64,000 nt of DNA, from the NCBI RefSeq assembly GCF_014645315.1, contig NZ_BMLQ01000005.1, forward strand, positions 124,001 to 188,000, read 5' to 3'. Shown here one piece after another: positions 6,419-14,456 of this stretch (the first letter of the stretch is position 1; every line of letters begins with the position of its first letter). Origin of the DNA: Citricoccus zhacaiensis. Its GTDB lineage: Bacteria > Actinomycetota > Actinomycetes > Actinomycetales > Micrococcaceae. The notes under the pieces are model-generated. The model worked only from the letters and a program-made list of their open reading frames with translations. It did no database searches and was not told the origin of the DNA. The position numbers were made by a program, and so were the translations under genes.

Positions 6419-8677
6419 ATGAGCCGAGTTCCCCTCCGCCGAGCCGCGGTCGCCGGTGCCGCCGCCGTCGGGCTCCTCCTGAGTTCGTCCGGAATGGCAC
6501 TGGCCGGCACCTCCGTCCCCGCCGCCTCCGCCACATCCACCGCGACCGTGGGCATCGGCACGTCCGCAGCTGCCCCGGACTGCGCGGCGCTGTCCGGATT
6601 CGAGTTCGAGTCCACCACCATCACCGGCGCTGAGGTCGTAGCCGCCGGCACCCTCACCAACCGGGGTGAGGACATCGGTGAGCACTGCCTCGTCACGGGT
6701 CAGATGAACGAGCGGACCAGTCCTGTCGACGGCGAGGAGTATGCCATCGGCTTCGAGATGCGCCTGCCGAAGGACTGGAGCGGGCAGTACCTCTACCAGG
6801 CCAACGGCGGCTTGGACGGCTCCGTCAGCACCGCTCTGGGCCGGGTGGGCGGCGGCGAGAGCGGTCTCCAGATGGGCATGGCGGTCATCAGTTCCGACGC
6901 CGGCCACTCCGGCAGCCAGAACCCCACCTTCGGTCTGGACCCGCAGGCCCGGCTGGACTACGGCTACCAGGCCGTGGGCACCCTGACCCCGATGGCGAAG
7001 GCTCTCGTGGAGGAGGCCTACGGCAGCGCGCCGGAGTACTCCTACCTGACGGGCGGGTCCAACGGCGGCCGGCACACCATGGTGGGCGCCTCCCGCTACA
7101 CCGACGAGTACGACGGCTTCCTCGCGCTGGCACCCGGCTTCAACCTCCCGCAGGCGGCGGTGGCCCAGTTGTGGGGCGCGCAGCAGTGGAACACCGTGGC
7201 CACCAGCGACGATCTGAACTCGGCCCTCACCCCGCCGGAACGGGTGCTGCTGGCGGAGGCCATCCTGGCCCAGTGCGACGATCTGGACGGCCTGGCCGAC
7301 GGGCTGGTCCAGGACCAGGCTGGGTGCGGCGAGATCTTCTCCGTGGCGGACCACGTCCCCACATGTGAGGCCGACCGGGACGGGACGTGCCTGAGCGAGG
7401 AGCAGAAGGCCGTGGTGACGACCGTGTTCGACGGCGCCACCACCAGCGACGGCACCGCCGTCTACAGCTCCTTCCCCTATGATCCGGGCCTGGTGCAGCC
7501 GGGATGGGGCAGCTGGAAATTCGACTCACCGATCTCACGGGACTCCGTGGCCGTGGGGTACATCTTCTCCACCCTGCCCTACGCCCCGGCCCTGAACGAC
7601 CAGGCCCTGCGGGACTTCGTGCTGAACCTTGATATCGACGAGGCCAACGCGTCGATCTACGCCACCGAGGGGATCTACACCGAGAGCGCCATGGAGTTCA
7701 TGACTCCGCCGGACCTGGAGTTCAACGATCTGAAGGCCTCCGGCGGCAAGATGATGGTCATCCACGGTGCCTCGGACGGGGTGTTCTCCTCGGACGACAC
7801 TTCCGCCTGGTACCGGGAGCTCAACGAGGCCCACGGCGGTGACGCCTCCGACTTCGTCCAGTACTACGAGGTGCCGGGCATGGGGCACGTCTCCGGCGGT
7901 CCGGCCACGGACCAGCACGATGCGCTCGCGGCCCTCGTCAGCTGGGTGGAGGACGGCGAGCAGCCGGAGAGGCTCGAGGCCTGGGTCAACCCGGCCAACG
8001 AGCAGGTTCCGGAAGACTGGTCGAGCGAGCGCTCCCGCCCGCTGTGCATCTACCCCGCGGTGGCCACCTACACGGGTGGGGACACCGAGTCTGCTGCCAG
8101 CTTCGAGTGCGTGGAGGACGCCGGCCCCGAGGTGCCGGAATTCTCGGACAACCTCCCAGGCTCGCCGTACTACACCCCGGTGCAGTGGATGGCTCGGACC
8201 GGGCTGTCCCTGGGGTACGCCGACGGGACGTTCCGCAAGAGCCAGGCCGTCACGCGGGCAGAGACCGCAGCCTTCCTCTACCGGTACATTCAGCCCGATT
8301 TCGACGCACCCGAGGAGTCCCCGTTCTCCGACGTCTCCGAGAACTCGGGACACTTCGCCGCGATCGCCTGGGCTGCGGCCGAGGAGATCACCCGAGGGTA
8401 CGCGGACGGGACCTTCCGTCCGGGCACCTCCGTGACGCGCGGGGAGTTCGCCACGTTGCTGTATCGGCTCGAGGCACCGGATCACCATGCGCCGGCCATC
8501 TCCCCGTTCAAGGACCTGCCCGTGGGTGGCTCGAACTATGAGGCCATCACCTGGCTCGCCTCGGAGGGCATCTCCCTGGGGGACACGGATGGCAACTACA
8601 ACCAGACCGCGCCGGTGAGCCGTGGCCACATCTCGGCGTTCCTGCAACGCTATGACGCCTTCGTCACTGGCGACTGA
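6419..8677 (+). CDS. Secreted tannase/feruloyl-esterase family hydrolase with three C-terminal SLH repeats
   Basis: A 752-residue exported alpha/beta hydrolase of the tannase/feruloyl esterase family, which cleaves ester bonds of phenolic acids. The start at 6419 has GGGGAGG 7 bases upstream and gives a classic signal peptide (SRVPLRRAAV, then a hydrophobic core and ALAG). The catalytic set fits: S214 in GGSNGG, D453 in HGASDGVF, H490 in GMGHVSGG. Residues from about 575 to the end form three SLH repeats (GYADGTF, TRAE, FSDV signatures), which tie proteins to the cell-wall polymer. An upstream in-frame ATG at 6296 lacks a ribosome site. The exact substrate is unknown. Confidence 0.88.
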   Translation: MSRVPLRRAAVAGAAAVGLLLSSSGMALAGTSVPAASATSTATVGIGTSAAAPDCAALSGFEFESTTITGAEVVAAGTLTNRGEDIGEHCLVTGQMNERTSPVDGEEYAIGFEMRLPKDWSGQYLYQANGGLDGSVSTALGRVGGGESGLQMGMAVISSDAGHSGSQNPTFGLDPQARLDYGYQAVGTLTPMAKALVEEAYGSAPEYSYLTGGSNGGRHTMVGASRYTDEYDGFLALAPGFNLPQAAVAQLWGAQQWNTVATSDDLNSALTPPERVLLAEAILAQCDDLDGLADGLVQDQAGCGEIFSVADHVPTCEADRDGTCLSEEQKAVVTTVFDGATTSDGTAVYSSFPYDPGLVQPGWGSWKFDSPISRDSVAVGYIFSTLPYAPALNDQALRDFVLNLDIDEANASIYATEGIYTESAMEFMTPPDLEFNDLKASGGKMMVIHGASDGVFSSDDTSAWYRELNEAHGGDASDFVQYYEVPGMGHVSGGPATDQHDALAALVSWVEDGEQPERLEAWVNPANEQVPEDWSSERSRPLCIYPAVATYTGGDTESAASFECVEDAGPEVPEFSDNLPGSPYYTPVQWMARTGLSLGYADGTFRKSQAVTRAETAAFLYRYIQPDFDAPEESPFSDVSENSGHFAAIAWAAAEEITRGYADGTFRPGTSVTRGEFATLLYRLEAPDHHAPAISPFKDLPVGGSNYEAITWLASEGISLGDTDGNYNQTAPVSRGHISAFLQRYDAFVTGD

Positions 8678-8702
8678 GTAGTCCCTGCTGTCCCTTCAGC
8701 TC

Positions 8703-8739
8703 CTGCCCGTGGCCGCACCCATCATGCGGCCACGGGCAG
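8703..8739. terminator. Bidirectional hairpin terminator between convergent genes
   Basis: A perfect 15-bp stem (8703-8717 with 8725-8739) with a 7-base loop. The loop contains the stop codon of the minus-strand hypothetical gene. There is no T-tract, as is common in high-GC actinobacteria. Confidence 0.65.
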
Positions 8740-9219
8740 CGGCATCAGGTCCCAGATGGTGCAATAGGCGTGATCCGGTGCTCCCATGACGGACTCGTAA
8801 TAGGCCCACGCCCAGGCCGGGGCCCCGTTCGAATCGGGAGGGGCGGCCGGGCAGTGCCCGGGCTCCAGCCAGCGGCCGTCCACGCAGATGAAATCGAGAT
8901 AGTCGGCCACGGAGCCGTCCCGGGGCGGCTGGAGGGAGTCCTTGAGGTCCACCGCGAGTGCCACCCCATAGAGCTCCGTGGCGTCGGTGTCCAGAACCAG
9001 TCCGCAGTCCCGCTCGAACGCCTGCACCCACTCCATGGACTCGCGCAGCGCCTGCTCCGCCTCCTCTCGGTCCACCACCACCATGACGGTCGTGCGCCGT
9101 CCGGGGGCCATGCGCCCCGGTCCGGACGGGCCGTGTTTGGGATGGGGTGCCGATCTCGGGAGTTGTGGGGACCGGCGCTGCTCGGAACGGCGGGGTTGCT
9201 GCGGGGCGTCGTGCGACAT
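8722..9219 (-). CDS. Hypothetical protein, 165 aa
   Basis: Not recognised. A Pro/Arg-rich basic N-terminus (residues 1-45) precedes an acidic globular part that begins TTVMVVVDREEAEQALRESM and ends in WDLMPLPVAA. Trp and Tyr are frequent near the C-terminus (AWAWAYYESV). There is no signal peptide or membrane helix. ATG at 9219 follows GAGGAG. The upstream region (gap 9220-9451) carries a perfect 25-bp tandem duplication that may control it. Confidence 0.7.
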   Translation of the reverse strand: MSHDAPQQPRRSEQRRSPQLPRSAPHPKHGPSGPGRMAPGRRTTVMVVVDREEAEQALRESMEWVQAFERDCGLVLDTDATELYGVALAVDLKDSLQPPRDGSVADYLDFICVDGRWLEPGHCPAAPPDSNGAPAWAWAYYESVMGAPDHAYCTIWDLMPLPVAA

Positions 9220-9256
9220 CGGGTGCTCCTCGGCTGATCGATCCAATGGGACGGTC

Positions 9257-9306
9257 TTCTGCTGACCGGATGATCCGACGCTTCTGCTGACCGGATGATC
9301 CGACGC
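9257..9306. repeat. Perfect 25-bp tandem duplication containing palindromes
   Basis: Two identical copies (9257-9281 and 9282-9306). Each contains the palindrome CGGATGATCCG (9267-9277 and 9292-9302). The location, 40-90 bp upstream of the minus-strand gene start at 9219, suits a double operator. Confidence 0.8.
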
Positions 9307-9451
9307 TAGGAAGCCAGCCGGCCCCGCATCAGGGTTCCGTGGGCCAACCGTGGGAAACGCGCGAGGGAGGTGGAGGCTGTGGAGGAGGGGGCCGCCGTCG
9401 CCTGTGGACCAGGCTCCCGCGGCACCGCCGGCGGCGGTTAGGGTGGAAGGC

Positions 9452-9850
9452 ATGGCAACCATCGAGATCACCGAAGCCGGATTCGAACAGACCATCACCG
9501 AGAACGACATCGTCTTCGTCGACTTCTGGGCCGGCTGGTGCGGACCCTGCAAGCAATTCGCCCCGGTCTACGAGCAGGTGTCGGGCGAGCACCCGGACAT
9601 CGTGTTCGGCAAGGTCGACACCGAGGCCGAGCGAGGCCTTGCCGCCGCCGCGAACATCACCTCGATCCCGACCCTCATGGCGTTCCGGGACAAGGTCCTG
9701 GTCTACGCCCAGCCCGGCGCCGTCAACGCCACCCAGCTGCAGGAGCTCGTCACGGCCGTCAAGGGACTGGACATGGACGAGGTCCGCGAGCAGGTCGCCC
9801 AGAACCAGAATCCCGATCAGAACTCAGATCAGAACTCCGACCAGAACTGA
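9452..9850 (+). CDS. Thioredoxin family protein
   Basis: A 132-residue cytoplasmic thiol-disulfide oxidoreductase. The active site WCGPC has C30 and C33. Then come VDTEAERGLAAAANITSIPTL with the cis-proline and a normal thioredoxin C-terminal helix. The last residues are a repetitive DQNSDQNSDQN tail encoded by near-identical 12-base units, not part of the fold. A TAGGGT -10 box (9439-9444) lies 7 bases before the ATG, suggesting a leaderless transcript. Its stop is directly adjacent to that of the convergent glycosylase gene. Confidence 0.92.
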   Translation: MATIEITEAGFEQTITENDIVFVDFWAGWCGPCKQFAPVYEQVSGEHPDIVFGKVDTEAERGLAAAANITSIPTLMAFRDKVLVYAQPGAVNATQLQELVTAVKGLDMDEVREQVAQNQNPDQNSDQNSDQN

Positions 9851-10876
9851 CTACCGCCGCCGGTGGTCCGCCGGTGCCAGCCGCGGGCCGAACCGGCTGA
9901 ACCGGATGCCGGACAGGCCGATGAGCCGGACCACGCGCTGCCGGTGACCGGCCCACGGCTCCAGCAGCCGCAGCATCCCGGCATCGTCCGTGCGCCGGCC
10001 GGTCAGCGCCTCGCCCACCTGATGGGCCAGGTGGTAGTCACCCACCGCCACCGTGTCCGGGGCCCCGTGGGTCCGCTGGACGGTCTCCGCGGCCGTCCAG
10101 ACGCCGACCCCCGGCACGGCGGTCAACATCTGGGCGGCGACACCCGCGGGTAAGCCGGCCAGCCGCTCCAGGGCGCTCGCCCGCTCGGCCACCCGCAGCA
10201 TCGCCCTCGACTGTGCAGGCTGGACCCAGCCGGCGTGCCACGCCCAACTGGGGATGCGCCGGACGGCGTGGGCGGTCGGCGGCAACAACATGCCCGGCGG
10301 CGCCGGAGCCGGAGCCGCCTCGCCGAAGCCCCGCACCAGCCAGCGCCACCCGGACCGGGCCTGGTCATGGGTGACCTTCTGCTCCAGGACCACGGTCAGC
10401 AGCTGGTCCACCATTCTCCCCGTGGCCGGCAGGCGCAGCCCGGGGTTCGCCCGGCGGGCCTGCGACACCGCATGCGGAAGAACGGCTGCCCCCGAGGCCC
10501 CCGCTGAGCGCGGGGCGAGGAGCGCGTCGAAGGCCGACCAGTCGTCGTCGAGCCCCAGCAGCCGGTGCGCGTCCGCCACAGCTGTCTCGGCGCCTGGGCC
10601 CCACGCGAGCACCGGGACCGGGCCCGGGACCAGCGCCGAGGGCGCCGGCCGGACGAGCACCGTCACCGGATCGCCCGAGCTCGGTACCCGGTAGCAGAGC
10701 CAGACCCCATCGGGACGGGACTGCACGGTGGGATCGGCATGTCCGCGCTGCAGGACGCCCAGGGTCAGGCGCACGTCCACGGGGACGCCGGGCTCCAGCA
10801 CCAGGGTGGCGTCCGGGGCGGGCAGGGAACCTAACACCCTGCCATTGTCCCGCGTTGAGTGGTCACGCGGATTCAT
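9851..10876 (-). CDS. DNA-3-methyladenine glycosylase 2 (AlkA-like, HhH-GPD)
   Basis: Base-excision repair enzyme of the helix-hairpin-helix GPD superfamily, 341 residues. The hairpin LTAVPGVGVWTAAETVQ is followed by VAVGDYHLA, in which D280 is the expected catalytic aspartate. The N-terminal half is the variable AlkA-like sheet domain. The start is uncertain: ATG 10876 was taken, but a GTG a few codons later (before LGSLPAPDA) is possible. The open frame continues further upstream antisense to the cbs gene; that extension is not coding. Confidence 0.82.
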   Translation of the reverse strand: MNPRDHSTRDNGRVLGSLPAPDATLVLEPGVPVDVRLTLGVLQRGHADPTVQSRPDGVWLCYRVPSSGDPVTVLVRPAPSALVPGPVPVLAWGPGAETAVADAHRLLGLDDDWSAFDALLAPRSAGASGAAVLPHAVSQARRANPGLRLPATGRMVDQLLTVVLEQKVTHDQARSGWRWLVRGFGEAAPAPAPPGMLLPPTAHAVRRIPSWAWHAGWVQPAQSRAMLRVAERASALERLAGLPAGVAAQMLTAVPGVGVWTAAETVQRTHGAPDTVAVGDYHLAHQVGEALTGRRTDDAGMLRLLEPWAGHRQRVVRLIGLSGIRFSRFGPRLAPADHRRR

Positions 10877-10918
10877 GCTCTTGCCGCCCAAGGCGGCCCC
10901 GGCGGTACCGTTGAGCCC

Positions 10919-12457
10919 ATGAACGCGCAGCCCGAGAACGCCGGCACTCCAGAGACCCCATCCGGCCACCCGCACGGCATGACCTACGCCGAGAACGTCC
11001 TCGGCCTCATCGGCAACACCCCGCTGGTGAAGCTGAACAGGGTCACCGAGGGGCTCAGGGCCACCATCCTGGTCAAGCCCGAGTACCTGAACCCGGGCGG
11101 CTCGGTGAAGGACCGCATCGCGCTGAAGATGATCGAGAACGCCGAGGCCGAGGGCAAGCTCTCCGCCGGTGGCACCGTGGTGGAGCCGACCTCCGGGAAC
11201 ACCGGAGTCGGCCTGGCCATGGTCGCCCAGCTCAAGGGCTACCGCTCCGTGTTCGTCACACCGGACAAGGTGGGCGAGGAGAAGCGGGATGTCCTCAGGG
11301 CCTACGGCGCCGAGGTGGTGGTCACCAAGACCTCCGTGGCCCCCGAGTCCGAGGAGTCCTACTACGGGGTGGCCAACCGCCTCGAACGGGACATCCCGGG
11401 GGCCTACCAGCCCAACCAGTTCTTCAACCCCTCCGCCCCCGAGTCCCACTACGAGACCACCGGCCCGGAGATCTGGCGGGACACCGCCGGCCGGCTCACC
11501 CACGTGGTCATCGGTGCGGGTACCGGTGGCACCATCACGGGCACGGGCCGCTACCTCAAGGAGGTCTCCGCGGACCGCGCCTCCGGCCCCGTCAAGGTCA
11601 TCGCCGCCGATCCGGACGGTTCCGTCTACTCCGGCGGCACCGGCCGGCCCTACTCCGTGGAGGGCGTGGGGGAGGACATGTGGCCCGGCAACTACGACCC
11701 CTCCGTCCCGGACGAGGTCCTCGCCGTGGAGGACGCCGCCTCCTTCGAGATGACCCGCCGCCTCGCGGCCGAGGAGGGCCTGCTCGTGGGCGGATCCTCC
11801 GGGATGGCCGTCGTCGCAGGCCTCCGGGCCGCGCAGGACCTCGGCGAGGACGACGTGATGGTCATCATCCTGCCGGACTCCGGCCGCGGTTACCTCGGCA
11901 AGATCTTCAACGAAGGCTGGATGGACGAGATGGGCTTCGCCATCACCCGGCAGGACTCGGTGCTGCCCGCGGAGCCCACCACTAACACCGCGCACGACGC
12001 CGGCCCCTCGGGCCCCGCGGTGTCCTCGCCCTCCGCGTGGAACGCGACGGTCGCCGACCTCCTGCGGGAGAAGTCCGCCTGGCTGCCCGGCGCCCTGCCG
12101 TCCGTGGTCACCGCCCCGAAGGACGCCACCCTGGCCGAGGCCATCTCCACCATGAACCGCTACGGCGTGGACGCCCTGCCCGTGGTCGGCGCGCCCCGGG
12201 ATGACCTGCGCGTCGGCGAGATCCTGGGCGCCGTGGACGTGGCCACGCTCACCGACCTGCTGGCCACCGGGCGGGCGACCGCCGCGGACACCGTGTTCGA
12301 CCACGTCGGCGCCCCCCTGCCGAAGGTCAACGTCAACGCCCCGCTCTCCACCGTGCGCGAGGCTCTGCGCTCCGCCCACGCCGTGATGGCCACCCACCAC
12401 GGCGTGGTCACGGGCATCGTCACCCTGCACGACCTGCTGGCCCGCGTGGCCCGCTGA
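10919..12457 (+). CDS. cbs: Cystathionine beta-synthase
   Basis: PLP enzyme joining serine and homocysteine to cystathionine, the first step of reverse transsulfuration. It has 512 residues. The core starts at YAENVLGLIGNTPLVKLN. K64 in GGSVKDR binds PLP, TSGNTG binds the substrate carboxylate, and GAGTGGTITG the phosphate. Two CBS domains occupy roughly residues 375-512. TACCGT (10906-10911) lies 7 bases before the ATG at 10919, which supports this start as leaderless over the later ATG at 10979. It is followed 11 bases on by metB, the same pairing seen in mycobacteria. Confidence 0.93.
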   Translation: MNAQPENAGTPETPSGHPHGMTYAENVLGLIGNTPLVKLNRVTEGLRATILVKPEYLNPGGSVKDRIALKMIENAEAEGKLSAGGTVVEPTSGNTGVGLAMVAQLKGYRSVFVTPDKVGEEKRDVLRAYGAEVVVTKTSVAPESEESYYGVANRLERDIPGAYQPNQFFNPSAPESHYETTGPEIWRDTAGRLTHVVIGAGTGGTITGTGRYLKEVSADRASGPVKVIAADPDGSVYSGGTGRPYSVEGVGEDMWPGNYDPSVPDEVLAVEDAASFEMTRRLAAEEGLLVGGSSGMAVVAGLRAAQDLGEDDVMVIILPDSGRGYLGKIFNEGWMDEMGFAITRQDSVLPAEPTTNTAHDAGPSGPAVSSPSAWNATVADLLREKSAWLPGALPSVVTAPKDATLAEAISTMNRYGVDALPVVGAPRDDLRVGEILGAVDVATLTDLLATGRATAADTVFDHVGAPLPKVNVNAPLSTVREALRSAHAVMATHHGVVTGIVTLHDLLARVAR

Positions 12458-12468
12458 AAGGACTGGAC

Positions 12469-13656
12469 ATGACCAACGAGACCCCCCGCTACGAGGGCTT
12501 CAACACCCGCGCCATCCACGCCGGCCAGGCCCACGAGACGGTCTATGGCGCCGTGGTGCCACCCGTGCACCTCTCCACCACCTATGCCCCCGAGGCCGTG
12601 GGGCAGCTGCGCCACGGCTATGACTACGGCCGCGGCACCAACCCCACCCGTGATTCCCTCCAGGAGCAGCTGGCCGCCCTGGAAGGCGGCGTGGATGGCA
12701 GGGCCCGCGCCTTCACCTTCGGCTCCGGCCTGGCCGCCGAGAATGCCCTGATCCACGCCGTGGCCGGCCCTGGCGCCCACATCGTCATGGGCAACGACGT
12801 CTACGGCGGCACCTACCGCCTGATCAACAAGATCCTGGGCCCCTGGGGCGTCACCCACACCGTGGTGGACATGGCAGACGCCTCCGCTGTGGAACAGGCA
12901 CTGGCGGCCACCGACGCCTCCGCTACCCGGATCCTGTGGCTGGAGACGCCCTCCAACCCGATGATGAAGGTCTCGGACATCGCCGCACTGGCGGAGGCGG
13001 CGCACGCGGCCGGGGCGCTGCTGGTGGTGGACAACACCTTCGCGACGCCGTACCTGCAGCTGCCGCTGGAACTGGGCGCCGACGTCGTGGTCCATTCCAC
13101 GACCAAGTACATCGGCGGGCACTCCGATGTGATCGGCGGCGCCGTGGTGGTCAACGACCCGGAGCTCGCCGAGAAGGTGAAGTTCCAGCAGTTCGCTGCC
13201 GGTGCGGTCAACGGGCCGCTGGACGCCTATCTGACCACCCGGGGGCTCAAGACGCTGGGGGTGCGCATGGACCGCCACAATGCGAACGCCGCCACGATCG
13301 CCCAGCACCTGCAGGGCGTCTCCGGCGTGGAGCGGGTGCTGTACCCGGGCCTGCCCGACCACCCCGGCCATGAGCTGGCGTCCCGCCAGATGCGCGGCTA
13401 CGGCGGCATGGTTTCGGTGCAGTTCACCGGCGGGGCGGCGGCCGCCAAGCAGGTCGCCGAGACCACCCGGCTGTTCCAGCTGGCGGAGTCCCTGGGCGGG
13501 ATCGAGTCGCTGATGAACTACCCGGCCGAGATGACCCACGCCTCCGTGGCCGGCACCGAGCTCGCGGTGCCGGACAACCTGGTGCGCCTGTCCGTGGGCA
13601 TCGAGGACGTGGCCGATCTGATCGACGACCTGGACCGCGCCATCGCCTCGCTCTAG
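12469..13656 (+). CDS. metB: Cystathionine gamma-synthase / gamma-lyase (Cys/Met PLP enzyme)
   Basis: A 395-residue PLP enzyme of the Cys/Met metabolism family. It starts GFNTRAIHAGQ, and K213 in STTKYIGGHSD is the PLP lysine. SGLAAENAL and LETPSNP are family motifs. GAAAGGAC precedes the ATG. Downstream of cbs, it would either make cystathionine from O-succinylhomoserine or cleave it to cysteine. Sequence alone does not separate the two, and the pairing with cbs favours a lyase role. The stop overlaps that of the convergent TSUP gene through a shared CTAG. Confidence 0.9.
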   Translation: MTNETPRYEGFNTRAIHAGQAHETVYGAVVPPVHLSTTYAPEAVGQLRHGYDYGRGTNPTRDSLQEQLAALEGGVDGRARAFTFGSGLAAENALIHAVAGPGAHIVMGNDVYGGTYRLINKILGPWGVTHTVVDMADASAVEQALAATDASATRILWLETPSNPMMKVSDIAALAEAAHAAGALLVVDNTFATPYLQLPLELGADVVVHSTTKYIGGHSDVIGGAVVVNDPELAEKVKFQQFAAGAVNGPLDAYLTTRGLKTLGVRMDRHNANAATIAQHLQGVSGVERVLYPGLPDHPGHELASRQMRGYGGMVSVQFTGGAAAAKQVAETTRLFQLAESLGGIESLMNYPAEMTHASVAGTELAVPDNLVRLSVGIEDVADLIDDLDRAIASL

Positions 13657-14435
13657 GCAGCGTCCAGCAGGAGCCGGAGGGCGACGACGTAGCCGAAGAG
13701 CACCACGAGGACCCGGAAGACCGGTCCGGGCAGTCGCCGCCCGATGAGGGCGCCGAGCCAGCCGCCGACCACGGAGCCGATCGCCAGGAGTCCGACGGCG
13801 GCCCAGTCGACGGGAGCGATCCAGACGAAGATCAGGGCGGCCACCACGTTGGCCGCCAGCACGGCCACGTTCTTCAGGGCGTTGATGGTCTGGAGCCGTT
13901 GCTCCAGTCCCAGGGCGAGAAAGGCCACGAGCATGACTCCCTGGCCTGCCCCGAAGTAGCCGCCGTAGACGCCGATGGCCGCTGACACCCAGGCCAGGGG
14001 CGCCGGTAGGCGGGTGCTGGTGCCGCGGGGCGCGTCCCCACGGCGCCTCGCCCGCCGCCGCAGCACCCCGGAGATGGCGGGCTGGGCGCCGACCAGGGTG
14101 GCGGCCAGCAGGATCAGCCAAGGTGCCAGCCGCGAGAAGGCCTCAGAGGGCAGCGAGAGGAGCAGCGCGGCCCCGGCCGCCGCGCCCACGGCGGTGGTCG
14201 CGGCGACGCCGATGACCAGGCCGCGCTGGCCCACGAGCTCGTGGCGATACCCCCAGGTGCCGGTGATGTTCCCCGGCACGAGCCCGATGGTGTTGGAGAC
14301 GTTCGCCACCACGGGCGGCAGGCCGACGGCCAGCAGGACGGGGAAGGTCACCAGGGAGCCGGCCCCGATGGCGGTGACGACCAGGCCACCTCCGAGGCCG
14401 GCCGCGAGGATCGCGAGTGCCGTCAGCACGTCCAC
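13653..14435 (-). CDS. TSUP (TauE/SafE) family membrane exporter
   Basis: A 260-residue membrane protein with about 8 hydrophobic segments. It contains the TSUP hallmarks GGGLVVTAIGAGSLVTFP and NVSNTIGLVPGNITG near the N-terminus, and a related repeat (GYFGAGQGV, NALKNV) in the second half. Family members move sulfite, sulfonates or small carboxylates. It uses a GTG start preceded by a strong GGAGGGAGG. It lies 21 bases after the AccDA gene on the same strand, making it the last gene of the matC operon and a likely exporter of an anionic product. Confidence 0.88.
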   Translation of the reverse strand: MDVLTALAILAAGLGGGLVVTAIGAGSLVTFPVLLAVGLPPVVANVSNTIGLVPGNITGTWGYRHELVGQRGLVIGVAATTAVGAAAGAALLLSLPSEAFSRLAPWLILLAATLVGAQPAISGVLRRRARRRGDAPRGTSTRLPAPLAWVSAAIGVYGGYFGAGQGVMLVAFLALGLEQRLQTINALKNVAVLAANVVAALIFVWIAPVDWAAVGLLAIGSVVGGWLGALIGRRLPGPVFRVLVVLFGYVVALRLLLDAA

Positions 14436-14456
14436 CGGCGCCTCCCTCCGGCCGCG

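Noticed and set aside
9257-9306. CRISPR-like repeat
   Set aside because: Only two adjacent copies with no spacers and no cas genes nearby.
9851-12430. A single 859-codon minus-strand frame running from the glycosylase through cbs
   Set aside because: Only the 9851-10876 part has recognisable domains. The rest mirrors cbs codons and is a high-GC antisense artefact.
12160-14121. 653-codon minus-strand frame across metB and the TSUP gene
   Set aside because: It is antisense to metB and out of frame with the TSUP gene, has no domain, and its composition follows the opposite-strand codons.
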